Shown: positions 15,746 to 24,915, counted from the first letter of the stretch. The stretch is DNA of 43,745 bases from Verrucomicrobiota bacterium (GCA_030747505.1 JASLKQ010000020.1:1-43745), one strand, 5' to 3'. Notes: generated by a model not told the origin, from the sequence alone. Made by a program: numbers and translations.

Positions 15746-16519
15746 ATGGGACTTTTATCTGGCAAAAAAGGAGTGGTTTTTGGCGTGGCGAACAAGCGGT
15801 CCATTGCCTGGGCTATCGCCCAGGCATGGAAGGAGGCAGGGGCCGAACTGGCTTTTACTTATCAGGGAGAACGCCTCAAGGAGAACGTAAGCCAATTGGC
15901 CGAGACTTTCGGTGAAGAGACATTAATCACCGAATGCGATGTAACCCAGGATGATCACATTGACCGCGTTTTCAACGAGGTGGGAGACAAGTTCGACGGG
16001 AAGCTGGATTTGATGCTGCATTCAGTGGCCTTTGCTCCAAAGGAAGCACTGGAAGGCACCTTTGTAGGAACCAGCCGGGAAGCCTTTCGCGTGGCCCATG
16101 ATGTGAGCGCGTATTCACTGGTAGCCTTGAGCCGGGCAGCCGCGCCCCTGATGACCGAGGGAGGCAGTATTATAGCGATGAGCTATCTAGGCTCAGAACG
16201 GGTCATTCAGCACTATAACGTGATGGGTGTTGCCAAGGCATCACTGGAGGCCAGTACCCGCTATTTGGCCAGTGATCTGGGAGAACAAAAAATTCGGGTA
16301 AACTGCATTAGTGCCGGACCAATGAATACACTTGCGGCCCGGGGAATTGCTGGATTTAGCAGCATGCTCAAGCACAACGCCGAACATGCCCCCTTGAAAC
16401 GCAATGTGCTGCCGGAGGAGCTCGGGGCCACGGGTACTTTCCTTGCCAGTGACGGAGCAGCAGCCATCACCGGTCAGGTATTATACGTTGATTGCGGGTA
16501 CCAAATCATGGGCCTTTAG
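15746..16519 (+). CDS. fabI: Enoyl-[acyl-carrier-protein] reductase (NADH)
   Basis: FabI reduces the trans-2 double bond in the last step of each fatty-acid elongation cycle. From the ATG at 15746 the product is 257 residues and begins MGLLSGKKGVVFGVANKRSIAW, the family start (the longest token is the dinucleotide-binding region 9-23). Tyr147, Tyr157 and Lys164 match the catalytic Y-x6-K arrangement in SYLGSERV and YNVMGVAK. An ATG three codons earlier (15737) is also possible. The frame upstream to 15641 is not FabI-like. FabI is the target of triclosan and isoniazid-type inhibitors. It leads a run of five same-strand genes. Confidence 0.96.
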   Translation: MGLLSGKKGVVFGVANKRSIAWAIAQAWKEAGAELAFTYQGERLKENVSQLAETFGEETLITECDVTQDDHIDRVFNEVGDKFDGKLDLMLHSVAFAPKEALEGTFVGTSREAFRVAHDVSAYSLVALSRAAAPLMTEGGSIIAMSYLGSERVIQHYNVMGVAKASLEASTRYLASDLGEQKIRVNCISAGPMNTLAARGIAGFSSMLKHNAEHAPLKRNVLPEELGATGTFLASDGAAAITGQVLYVDCGYQIMGL

Positions 16520-16574
16520 GGTGCTTTTGCCCGGTTGTAAAAAGGCGCCTCTTGTGTCCTGAAGAGCGTAAGGC

Positions 16575-18026
16575 GTGGCAATCACTTCACATCTTGCACC
16601 AGTCCCACCGGGGTATAAACCGCGTTGGCGCGATATCCTCGAGGAAAATGTGGCTATCTACAGGCGCCTTCCGGAGGATCTGACCTTGGTTGTTGAGGAA
16701 CTCATCCCGTGGTTTATTGAAAAGGTCGAGTGGGAATGGAGCCATTGGGCGGGGCCTGCTCCAGACAAAGAGCTCCAACAGGTGTGTGTGGCTTGTGAGG
16801 CGTGTCTTCTGATCGCGCACCGCTCCAAGAAGGATTATTCGCATTTCAAAAAATTCATTTTTTTCCCAACCGATTTGGCGCCCGTGAAGGAAAAAGACAA
16901 TGCAGCGGTAGGCGATGCCAACTCCTACTATGGACAGATTCGCCAAGGCTGGTATTGGACCAAGGAGGGGATGGAGGATGGAGGCGACAATTATAATGTG
17001 ACCATACATGAGTTTGCGCACATGCTGGATTTCCGGTCCATAGAAGAGAGTGTTCCGCATTTTGAACAGAGCGCGGTTAAGCGGGACTATAAATCTTTTC
17101 TCAAGGAAGAGTACCAGGATATCTGTCGTGCGTGGGAAGAAAAAACAAACACAGAAGTCATTCGTAAATATGCCACCACAGATAAGGCGGAATTTTTTAC
17201 CTGTGCCACTGAAGCTTTCTTTGAACGCTCGGAGATGCTCCGCCACAAGAGGAGGGAATTGTATAAATGGATGAAACAAATATATGGAGTGCATCCGGCT
17301 CAGTGGCCCGTGCGAGTGAGCAGCGCAGATCTTCTGAGGGCAAGGTACATGGGGCTGGAAAGCTGGCAATCGCTGTCCACCTGGGAAACAGAAAAAGACA
17401 CACTACCGCAATGGCCCGAAGGAATCTCCGCCGAAGAATACGATCCCTGGAGGGAGGGAGAAAGAGAGCGAAGATATAGAGAAGAACGTAAACGAATAGA
17501 AAAATACCATGCCGAAAAGCGCCGCCGTGAATTATTGCGCCTAGCGCAAGAGAAACGAATAGCAGAGGAAAGGATGCGGGAGAAACGGGAACATTTTGAG
17601 CGCCTAAAGCGCTTGAAGCTGGAGCAACTGGAACGCAAGTCACGAGAGCAGCAGCTGATGAATAACCGTACCGTTGTGCTGGAGCATCCAGATGGGCTTC
17701 CGCATCTGAAATATAGACTGGTTGACGGGCACCGCGATGGTGTGATGAAACGATGGGATCAAAAAGGTCGGTTGCGGGAGGAAACCGAATTTGCCCGGGG
17801 ACGCAAACACGGGAAGGTTATCTATTTCTATGCCAACGGGCAGATTGAGCTTGAAGGATACCATTCGCTGAATGAAAGAGCCGGGGTTTGGTTTGGCTGG
17901 CACGAGGACGGATCCCCGAGTTTTAGATCCGAATACACCAATGGAGAGCTTAAAAAATGGGAACAGATCGGAGATAAAGGAAAATTACGAACCTACGGGA
18001 AGGTCAAAAATCGGTTCGGGCGCTAG
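16575..18026 (+). CDS. MtfA-like zinc peptidase fused to a MORN/YwqK-type tail
   Basis: MtfA (Mlc-titration factor A, peptidase family M90) is a cytoplasmic zinc aminopeptidase of about 265 residues in E. coli. Here residues 1-260 match it, with HEFAH (145-149) as zinc site and the downstream AEFFTCATEAFFE (205-217) supplying the third ligand. The remaining half is extra: a highly charged coiled coil (about 290-365, rich in R, E and K), then repeats of the MORN/YwqK type, with GVMKRWDQKGRLREE, GKVIYFYANGQIELEG and GVWFGWHEDG. The start is GTG at 16575; AAGG is only 1 base away, so the start is uncertain. The same two-part design is common in PVC bacteria to my recollection. Confidence 0.85.
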   Translation: MAITSHLAPVPPGYKPRWRDILEENVAIYRRLPEDLTLVVEELIPWFIEKVEWEWSHWAGPAPDKELQQVCVACEACLLIAHRSKKDYSHFKKFIFFPTDLAPVKEKDNAAVGDANSYYGQIRQGWYWTKEGMEDGGDNYNVTIHEFAHMLDFRSIEESVPHFEQSAVKRDYKSFLKEEYQDICRAWEEKTNTEVIRKYATTDKAEFFTCATEAFFERSEMLRHKRRELYKWMKQIYGVHPAQWPVRVSSADLLRARYMGLESWQSLSTWETEKDTLPQWPEGISAEEYDPWREGERERRYREERKRIEKYHAEKRRRELLRLAQEKRIAEERMREKREHFERLKRLKLEQLERKSREQQLMNNRTVVLEHPDGLPHLKYRLVDGHRDGVMKRWDQKGRLREETEFARGRKHGKVIYFYANGQIELEGYHSLNERAGVWFGWHEDGSPSFRSEYTNGELKKWEQIGDKGKLRTYGKVKNRFGR

Positions 18027-18071
18027 CCTTGGGCGTTGGCAATCTGTCAATAGCATCGTAGGGTCGGTGCC

Positions 18072-18944
18072 GTGGCGTCGGGAGAAATCAAATCGAGTTG
18101 GGCAGCCGTCCTGGATCATACACGGAATTTCTCAGACTTTACATTCGTTTATCCCGTTATTTCGCGCCGCAGCCAAGGGCTCTCGATTGGAATTAATCTC
18201 AACCCTGACAAGGCTTGCAATTTCGACTGCATTTATTGCGAGGTGGACCGAAGCACACCAGGAACAAGGACCGAGGTTGACCTCAAGCAAATGCGAGATG
18301 AGCTGCGGGCCCTGATTCAGCGTGTTAAGGACGGCGGCCTCGCCAGGGAGCCAAAGTTTGATCAGGTGGGTGATTTGGCCCGCGAAGTGAAGGACATTGC
18401 CTTTAGCGGGGACGGGGAGCCAACAATGGTAAAAAATTTCTCAGAGTGTGTTGAATCGGTGGCGGAAGTGAAGCGGCACGAAGGATTGTCGGAAACAAAG
18501 ATGGTTCTTATCACGGACGCCGCAGGGCTGGACAAAACAGACGTGAAGCATGGTTTGTCGATAATGGACTCACATAACGGGGAGATATGGGCAAAGCTGG
18601 ATGCCGGAACGGAGCGCTATTACAAGACGGTCAACCGCTCCAGCGTGAAGTTTGAACGAGTGCTCTCCAACCTGCTGGAAACAGCCAGGGAGCGTCCGAT
18701 TATTATCCAAAGCCTCTTCCTCAAAGTACACGGAGAGGCGATGAGTGAGCAGGAGCTAACAGCATTCTGTGGGCGCCTCAATGATATTACGACTGGAGGA
18801 GGGCGGATCCAGGAGGTACATCTGTACACGGTTGCACGCCCTACGCCCGAGGAGTTTGCCGCAAAGCTAGAGAACGAGGAGCTGGAAGCTTTTGCACAAA
18901 CGATACGAAAAGAAACCGACATAAAGGTAGCCGTGTTTCCATAA
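18072..18944 (+). CDS. Radical SAM protein, COG0731-like
   Basis: The 290 residues hold the radical SAM cluster motif CNFDCIYC (Cys49, 53, 56) and the following GDGEPTM segment that contacts S-adenosylmethionine. Overall it resembles the Fe-S oxidoreductase group COG0731, related to archaeal wyosine synthase Taw1; bacterial members have no established substrate. The start is GTG at 18072, 45 bases after the peptidase gene. It is followed after 2 bases by the membrane gene at 18947, so it is likely in one operon with it. It is not an anaerobic sulfatase-maturing enzyme: the SPASM cysteines are lacking. Confidence 0.85.
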   Translation: MASGEIKSSWAAVLDHTRNFSDFTFVYPVISRRSQGLSIGINLNPDKACNFDCIYCEVDRSTPGTRTEVDLKQMRDELRALIQRVKDGGLAREPKFDQVGDLAREVKDIAFSGDGEPTMVKNFSECVESVAEVKRHEGLSETKMVLITDAAGLDKTDVKHGLSIMDSHNGEIWAKLDAGTERYYKTVNRSSVKFERVLSNLLETARERPIIIQSLFLKVHGEAMSEQELTAFCGRLNDITTGGGRIQEVHLYTVARPTPEEFAAKLENEELEAFAQTIRKETDIKVAVFP

Positions 18945-18946
18945 TC

Positions 18947-19744
18947 ATGGAGGACGGACCGACAATGCCAGCGGGAAGAACGATGGCCCTCGGGGCCCTT
19001 GTGTTTTTTGGAGGGTTTGCAGTCATGGTTTTAGAGATTGTCGGGGCCAGATATTTACAGCCATATTTCGGTGGAGCGTTCTATGTGTGGACCAGCCAGA
19101 TAGGAGTAGTCATGCTTGCACTGGCAATGGGCTATGCCATTGGAGGGCGCCTGGCCGATCACCGTAAGCGTGCAAGCGATTTGGGAATGGTTCTGATTGC
19201 TGCAGGGCTTTTCATTCTGCTTATTCCTAATGCCGCCCCTAAAGTGTTGGATGCAATTGTGGATCGGCATGCGTCGGATGCGATTCCATTAAAGGCAGCC
19301 ATTTCTGATAACGAACCGGATTCCGAACTCGTTTCAGAATTACCCCCAGAGTTTACGATCAACGAAGGGAAGAGCCCGTTGATGAATCCGGCACCTCATG
19401 AAGTGATTCCAGAGGTGCCGGAAATATGGCGGAAAATTGATCCAGCCATGGGAAGTGCCGTAGTGTTTCTTTTGCCGTGTTTTGCTCTGGCGATGATCTC
19501 ACCCTATATAATCCGCCTGAGGGTATATAGGGTGGAAAATATAGGGACCCTGAGCGGGACAGTTTATGCCGCCAGTACGGTTGGAAGCATAGGCGGGGTG
19601 TTTGTGACCGCTTATGTGTTGATTGATCATTTTTCCAACACCGAATTATTTAGGATCACAGGTTTATTGACGCTGGGGCTGGCAGCACTATGCTTTGCCT
19701 TGGATTTGGCATGGGAGGAAAACACATCAAAACAATCGGAATAG
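18947..19744 (+). CDS. Membrane half of a split spermidine-synthase-like protein
   Basis: The 265 residues have about six membrane helices. The first contains FFGGFAVMVLEIVGARYLQPYFGG, the hallmark start of the membrane domain of long, fused spermidine synthase-like proteins (shown here as several words: EIVGAR, LQPYFG). A central hydrophilic loop (about 100-165), rich in E and P, faces one side of the membrane. The enzymatic half follows in another frame, overlapping the end of this gene by 34 to 55 bases. In most relatives both halves are one polypeptide. Confidence 0.85.
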   Translation: MEDGPTMPAGRTMALGALVFFGGFAVMVLEIVGARYLQPYFGGAFYVWTSQIGVVMLALAMGYAIGGRLADHRKRASDLGMVLIAAGLFILLIPNAAPKVLDAIVDRHASDAIPLKAAISDNEPDSELVSELPPEFTINEGKSPLMNPAPHEVIPEVPEIWRKIDPAMGSAVVFLLPCFALAMISPYIIRLRVYRVENIGTLSGTVYAASTVGSIGGVFVTAYVLIDHFSNTELFRITGLLTLGLAALCFALDLAWEENTSKQSE

Positions 19745-20625
19745 GGCTGCTGCTGGCATCGCTTGGCTTGGCCCACGCACAGGTACGGCTCCGCACAACC
19801 TCCGCACACAACCAAATTTCAGTGGAGGACTCAGGGGGGTACCGGTTGCTGCGCTTCAATGGCTCCATGGAAACGCGCATGTGGATTAAGAATCCCCTGC
19901 TCGGGCATTTCGAGTACACCGAATATTTTCAGATGCCGCTGTTATGGGAACCAAAACCCAAGCGAGTATTATTGATGGGCCTAGGAGGAGGGAGCACGGT
20001 GCGGGTGTTTCAGCATTATTATCCGGATATCCACATGGACACGGTGGAACTGGATCCCGTTGTGGCAAAAGTGGCGAAGCAGTTTTTTCATGTGAAGGAA
20101 ACGCCCAAACACAAAATCCATTTCCAAGATGGCCGTCAATTCCTGCGACTCAACAAACAACTTAAATATGACGCCATTTTGATGGATGCCTATACCTCAA
20201 ACCAGTTTGGGACGCACATCCCATTTCATCTGGCGACAAAGGAGTTTTTTACTTTGGCTGCTGAGGACCTTACGAAGGACGGAGCGTTGGTTTTCAATGT
20301 GATTGGTACCTATGATGGCTGGCGTGCGGATGTTGTGGGATCAATCTACCAGACGCTGAAGGCTGTGTTTCCCCATGTTTACCATTTCCCTGCAACTGAT
20401 ACGCGTAACATCGTAATGCTTGGAGTAAAGTCAAAGACCCCCTTAACGAGCACGTCGTTAAAAAATAAAGTCAAAGTCTTGCAGGAGGCCCGGCCTAATC
20501 TGCCCAGATATTTTGGACGAAGAGTTGGGCGCATTCGCGCCGCGCCGCCTCCAGGAGCGAATCGAGCCGGCCTATTGACCGATGACTTCGCTCCTCCGGG
20601 AGGCTTGTTGAAAAGCAAGCGCTAG
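19711..20625 (+). CDS. Soluble half of a split spermidine-synthase-like protein
   Basis: From the ATG at 19711 the product is 304 residues; an ATG at 19690 is the alternative. A signal-peptide-like or membrane segment (about 5-24, ending AHAQ) precedes a Rossmann methyltransferase-like fold with LLMGLGGGST, the acidic VELDP and DGRQF, and the catalytic-site aspartate region YDAILMDAY. The usual DSTDP of true spermidine synthases is replaced by DAYTSNQ, so polyamine synthesis is not assured. It overlaps the membrane gene and shares CTAG (20622-20625) with the rsmB stop. If the first segment is a signal peptide, the enzyme would be periplasmic; if it is a helix it stays tied to its partner. Confidence 0.8.
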   Translation: MGGKHIKTIGIGLLLASLGLAHAQVRLRTTSAHNQISVEDSGGYRLLRFNGSMETRMWIKNPLLGHFEYTEYFQMPLLWEPKPKRVLLMGLGGGSTVRVFQHYYPDIHMDTVELDPVVAKVAKQFFHVKETPKHKIHFQDGRQFLRLNKQLKYDAILMDAYTSNQFGTHIPFHLATKEFFTLAAEDLTKDGALVFNVIGTYDGWRADVVGSIYQTLKAVFPHVYHFPATDTRNIVMLGVKSKTPLTSTSLKNKVKVLQEARPNLPRYFGRRVGRIRAAPPPGANRAGLLTDDFAPPGGLLKSKR

Positions 20626-21986
20626 CCTTTGGGAATAGGTTTACTCATTCGCGCGACAAAGGCTCCGTCAGTTTTGTCCCTCATGGGAGTTAGAGTGCGG
20701 GTGGTTTCCTTTTTGTAGTCTCGATTTTTACGCATAAACGCAGTGATGACGTCTTCGTTTTCTTCTGCCTCAATACTGCAGGTGCTGTAAACCAAGACCC
20801 CTCCGGGCTTAAGCAGGGGGGCTGCTCGATTGAGAAGGTCAATTTGGGTGCGAGCCAACACGGGCAGTTCGCGTGCGTTCAGGCGCCAGCGGACATCGAC
20901 TCTTCGCCGCATTACGCCGGTATTAGAACAGGGAGCATCAACAAGGATCCGATCAAACGGCCCTGCGGTTTTCAGATCAATTTGATGCAGGGCCTTGGGC
21001 TGTATTGAACATAAACCGAGTCGGTCGGCGTTTTCCCGCAAGCGGTCTAAACGATCATCGTCAATATCGACAGCAAGAATGGACCCGTTGTCCTGCATGC
21101 GTTGGGCAATCGCGGTGGCCTTGCCTCCTGGAGCCGCGCAGAGATCAAGAATGTTTTCGCCGGGCAGTGGGTTGAGTTCTTGTACTGAGGCGATGGTACT
21201 TGGATCCTGAATATAAAATTTTCCCTCTTGAAAACTTGGGAGAGCGGCGAGCGGTACTTTCGGCTCAATTCGGAACATGAACCCTTCCTTGAGCCAGCTA
21301 AGTTTTAGCCGGACAAAGGTGACCCCTTCTTGGCCCCATTGCGCCTCAAGGTCTTCGACAGTAGTCAATAAGGTGTTGCGTCTGGCGTAAACCGGTGCGG
21401 GCTGATTGTTCCAATCCAGCAGACTGACATAGTCCGGCCAGCGGTCTCGCCAGCGCTGGACAAGCCAAAGAGGATGGGAATAACCAATCGCCGGCTGGTT
21501 ATTACGGAGGTCCGTAAGCTTCTCTAGCCATGTGGGCTTCTCGCGAAGACAATTACGTAAGACGGCATTAATGAAACCACTTTGATTTCCCAAATCGAGT
21601 CGGCGGGCAAGATTTACGGTTTCATTTACAGCTGCGTGGGCGGGAATGCGGTCCAAGAGAAAAATTTGATATAGACCGAGACGCAGGAGAATTTGCGGAA
21701 GGGGCTGTTGGCGCCTTCCATTTGTTTTTTGGTCTATCAACCAGTCAAGCCAGCTCTTGTTACGAAGGACCCCCAATACCAGCTCCTGACAAAGTCCTCG
21801 ATCAGGCCCGTGAACCCCCGCCAGGGAGCCGGAAAGAAGGGCTTCTGCGGTAATTGGTTCCTGTTCCCACTGGAGGAGGATGCGTGCGGCGATTTCTCTT
21901 GGATTTTGACTCGGCACGCGCGTACTATCGGGCCACAGGCATTCCCACGCGAGCCCTTTCACTGGGCGGAGCGTTGCCTCGGCCAT
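20622..21986 (-). CDS. rsmB: 16S rRNA (cytosine-967-C5)-methyltransferase
   Basis: RsmB methylates C967 in 16S rRNA. The 454 residues combine an N-terminal NusB-like RNA-binding domain (about 28-160) with a SAM methyltransferase domain. Visible are DLCAAPGGKATAIAQ (motif I), the motif IV cysteine in DAPCSNTG and the motif VI catalytic cysteine in YSTCSIEAEENE. The annotated ATG (21986-21984) overlaps the ATG of the divergent GreA-type gene within CATG. The first 24 or so residues are not conserved-looking, so an internal GTG (codon 24, just before PSQNPREIAARIL) is a reasonable alternative start. Confidence 0.93.
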   Translation of the reverse strand: MAEATLRPVKGLAWECLWPDSTRVPSQNPREIAARILLQWEQEPITAEALLSGSLAGVHGPDRGLCQELVLGVLRNKSWLDWLIDQKTNGRRQQPLPQILLRLGLYQIFLLDRIPAHAAVNETVNLARRLDLGNQSGFINAVLRNCLREKPTWLEKLTDLRNNQPAIGYSHPLWLVQRWRDRWPDYVSLLDWNNQPAPVYARRNTLLTTVEDLEAQWGQEGVTFVRLKLSWLKEGFMFRIEPKVPLAALPSFQEGKFYIQDPSTIASVQELNPLPGENILDLCAAPGGKATAIAQRMQDNGSILAVDIDDDRLDRLRENADRLGLCSIQPKALHQIDLKTAGPFDRILVDAPCSNTGVMRRRVDVRWRLNARELPVLARTQIDLLNRAAPLLKPGGVLVYSTCSIEAEENEDVITAFMRKNRDYKKETTRTLTPMRDKTDGAFVARMSKPIPKG

Positions 21987-23820
21987 GAAAGAAGAATTTG
22001 AAAAACTAGCGATTTCCGGAAAAATTCAGCCTGATGATGTGGAGACACTCATGCAAATGGCAACGGAGGGTTTCTGTATGCACAAAAGCTGGGGCTTTGG
22101 GCACATCAAAACAGTTGATGTGGTATTGGGGAAGATGACAGTGGATTTTTCCAGCCGCCCTGAGCATTTGATTGATCTATCTTTTGCCCCCAAAATTCTT
22201 ACCCCAATCGCCAAAGAGCACATTGAGGCCCGTAAAGCAACCGACATGGATGGGCTTAAGCAGATGGCGGCCCTTCATCATGATGAGGTAATCAAGGTTA
22301 TTGTCGCCAGTTATGGGAACCTCTCCACCACCGACAAGGTTAAGGAAGTGCTCGTTCCCGCTGTGATTGATGCGGATGATTATAAGAAATGGTGGGAGAC
22401 GGCCCGTCGGGAAATGAGAAAAGGGGGCCATTTCAAGGTGCCGACAAAGAAAACAGAGGCGATCCGGTATCTGGAGGAAGATGCTCCTCTTCAGGAACGT
22501 CTGCTTAATGATTTTAGTTCCGCACGCGGATTAAAAGCTCGGCTCTCTATTGTGGCGGAAATCACAAAGTGTGCCGGGGATATTACAGACAAGACAGAGA
22601 TGGCTGGAGTCACGCTCGGAAAACTTGATGAAGAGATTCAAAGCCACACTCGAACTCAACCGGCGTTGGCACTGGAATCGGTAATGGCTCGAGATGATCT
22701 TGCTCAGGCACTGGGAGCTGAAATAGGAGACAATGCCCCCAGTGAGGCAGAGGTTTGGGAGACTGAAGTAAAACTGTCAGAAGTGGTTCCTGTTATGCCG
22801 GCGGCGCGACAGCATCGAGCGCTCCAGACCTACCAAGCGATCAATGAAAGGTGGCCACAGGCATTCCTCGGACTGATAACACAAGTTCCGGCACGTGTGG
22901 TTGGCGAATGCGCAGAATTACTGGGAGAAGCCGGGCACAAAGATGAACTTATAACCGAAATAAGCCATCTGATTAATCATCATGGAGCCCCAGGAGAGTT
23001 GTTGTTGTGGCTCGTTAAGGATAAATCAGGAGATTTTGCTTCCCTCTTAACGCCCGAGCTCTTCGGCGCGATGCTGTCAGCAATTGAGCGGGAAACCAGC
23101 GACGAGAAACGGGCATCTAAGCTGCGTGATTTTCTCCTTACCGATCCAAAATTCTTTGACACGATTACTTCAGGGGTTGATATCGAGGTAGTGAAGGATG
23201 TTACACGAGCAATTCAAATGTCTACCTGCTTTGAGGGGATGGACAAACGCTCGGTGCTAGGCAAAATAGTTAAAGCGCATCCAGAGATTCAATCATTCAT
23301 CACCCACGGGGATAAGGACAAAGCGGTTAAGCAATCTGCCGACACCACGTTGATTGTTTCCTGGGCAAGCTTGGAGCGCAAGAAGCAGGAGTTCGAAGAA
23401 TTGGTGCAGAAAAAAATCCCCGCGAACTCCAAAGAAATTGAAATAGCGCGGGAGTACGGTGATTTACGAGAAAATGCTGAATTCAAGGCAGCCAAGGAGC
23501 AGCAAAAAGTACTTATGACCCTGCAAGCAGAGATGGAGGCCGACATTGACCGGGCTAGGGGAATTAACTATAACGAAACCGATACCAGTGCTGCAAATGT
23601 GGGCACACGAGTCACCTTAACCAACATGGATACGCAAGAGCGCGAAGAAGTAGCACTGCTTGGGGCATGGGATGGGGATCCGGACAATAATCGTATCAGT
23701 TATCTAACCCCGATGGGGCAGGCCATTTTCGGAAGCACAGTAGGTCAAGAAGTAGAACTCCCATTAGGGGATGAAACCCGTCGACTACGCGTGGAATCTA
23801 TTTCCGCGTACGAGTCCTAA
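21985..23820 (+). CDS. Long GreA/GreB-family transcription factor
   Basis: The C-terminal 160 or so residues of this 611-residue protein are a GreA: coiled coil with KKIPANSKEIEIAREYGDLRENAEFKAA (the acidic tip DLRENAE is present), then the FKBP-like domain ending in NRISYLTPMGQAI and the VGxxVELPLGD motif. GreA rescues backtracked RNA polymerase by RNA cleavage. The first 450 residues are extra; normal GreA is about 158 residues. That part begins with a small beta domain (about 30-70) and continues as a long helical region. Such extended GreA proteins are seen in Verrucomicrobiota and spirochaetes to my knowledge. It leads greA-like-aroB-unknown-pabA. Confidence 0.88.
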   Translation: MKEEFEKLAISGKIQPDDVETLMQMATEGFCMHKSWGFGHIKTVDVVLGKMTVDFSSRPEHLIDLSFAPKILTPIAKEHIEARKATDMDGLKQMAALHHDEVIKVIVASYGNLSTTDKVKEVLVPAVIDADDYKKWWETARREMRKGGHFKVPTKKTEAIRYLEEDAPLQERLLNDFSSARGLKARLSIVAEITKCAGDITDKTEMAGVTLGKLDEEIQSHTRTQPALALESVMARDDLAQALGAEIGDNAPSEAEVWETEVKLSEVVPVMPAARQHRALQTYQAINERWPQAFLGLITQVPARVVGECAELLGEAGHKDELITEISHLINHHGAPGELLLWLVKDKSGDFASLLTPELFGAMLSAIERETSDEKRASKLRDFLLTDPKFFDTITSGVDIEVVKDVTRAIQMSTCFEGMDKRSVLGKIVKAHPEIQSFITHGDKDKAVKQSADTTLIVSWASLERKKQEFEELVQKKIPANSKEIEIAREYGDLRENAEFKAAKEQQKVLMTLQAEMEADIDRARGINYNETDTSAANVGTRVTLTNMDTQEREEVALLGAWDGDPDNNRISYLTPMGQAIFGSTVGQEVELPLGDETRRLRVESISAYES

Positions 23821-23832
23821 TCGTTTTTCAAA

Positions 23833-24915
23833 GTGCGCACGGTCAAAGTACCGCTGGCAGACCGTTCTTACCCGATTCGCATCGGGGCAGGGTTGCTCGC
23901 GGAGATTGGCGAACAGTGCGGTCGCCTGCGGCTAGGCAGGAGGTGTGCGGTGATATCGGATTCCAACGTCGCCAAGCGCTATCGAAAGAAAGCCCTCGAT
24001 TCTTTAAAAGGACAAGGATTTGACCCAATATTTATATCCCTGCCTGCGGGAGAGAAATCTAAGACACTGAAAAACGTGCAGGCCTGTTACAGCCAGCTGG
24101 CCAAGCATCGATTGGAGCGCAGCTCCTTCATTGTTGCCCTGGGAGGGGGTGTAGTAGGTGATTTGGGAGGCCTGTGTGCGGCAACGTATCTAAGAGGGAT
24201 AGACTTTGTTCAAGTGCCAACCACATTGCTGGCACAAGTGGACAGCTCGGTTGGGGGTAAAGTGGGAGTAAACCTGCCATCTGGGAAAAATCTGGTGGGA
24301 GCTTTCTACCAGCCGAAATTAGTTCTTTGTGATTTGGATGCTTTGAAAACCTTACCGTCGCGGGAATTTTGTGCCGGCCTGGCAGAGGTAATAAAGTATG
24401 GGATTATTTATGACGTTCAATTCTTCGAGCGGCTGGAGCGAGATTTGCCCAACATTCTACGGCAAGATCCGAAGGGCATGACTGAGGTGGTAGCTCGGTG
24501 CTGCCAGATTAAGGCTGAAGTGGTAGGGCACGATGAAAAGGAAGCGGGATTGCGGGCAATCCTTAATTTCGGTCACACAATTGGCCATGGGCTGGAGGCG
24601 ATTTCGAAGTACGGCAGATATTTGCACGGGGAGGCCATCAGTATTGGCCAGATGACAGCCGCAAAAATTTCCCACGCAGTCAGCGGATTACCTGCCACAC
24701 AGGTTACACGCATGAAGGCACTTTTCACTCAGGCAGGCTTGCCGACGGAAGTTAAATTGACCACAGCACAAACGCGGAACCTGCTTGCCGCCATGAGGCT
24801 AGACAAGAAGGTGAGCGACGGGGAAATCCAATTTGTTCTCGCAAACAAAATTGGGAAGGTGGTGATCGGGCAAAAGGTGTCTGAGAAGGTTATCAGAAAA
24901 GCACTTCTAGATTGA
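23833..24915 (+). CDS. aroB: 3-dehydroquinate synthase
   Basis: AroB forms the first ring of the shikimate pathway toward aromatic amino acids and folate. The 360 residues show GGGVVGDLGG (NAD site), QVPTTLLAQVDSSVGGKVGVN (spread, active site), FYQPK, EVIKYG and the metal-binding NFGHTIGHGLE plus HGEA. The start is GTG at 23833, 12 bases after the GreA-type gene. It overlaps the next gene by one base (TGATG). Confidence 0.97.
   Translation: MRTVKVPLADRSYPIRIGAGLLAEIGEQCGRLRLGRRCAVISDSNVAKRYRKKALDSLKGQGFDPIFISLPAGEKSKTLKNVQACYSQLAKHRLERSSFIVALGGGVVGDLGGLCAATYLRGIDFVQVPTTLLAQVDSSVGGKVGVNLPSGKNLVGAFYQPKLVLCDLDALKTLPSREFCAGLAEVIKYGIIYDVQFFERLERDLPNILRQDPKGMTEVVARCCQIKAEVVGHDEKEAGLRAILNFGHTIGHGLEAISKYGRYLHGEAISIGQMTAAKISHAVSGLPATQVTRMKALFTQAGLPTEVKLTTAQTRNLLAAMRLDKKVSDGEIQFVLANKIGKVVIGQKVSEKVIRKALLD

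Noticed and set aside
16587-17369. 260-codon minus-strand frame inside the peptidase gene
   Set aside because: It is antisense to a well-supported gene with zinc motifs and has no recognisable domain.
19690-19744. Programmed -1 frameshift joining the two spermidine-synthase-like halves
   Set aside because: The overlap has no X-XXY-YYZ slippery heptamer in the right frame; GGAAAAC does not fit. A separate start is simpler.
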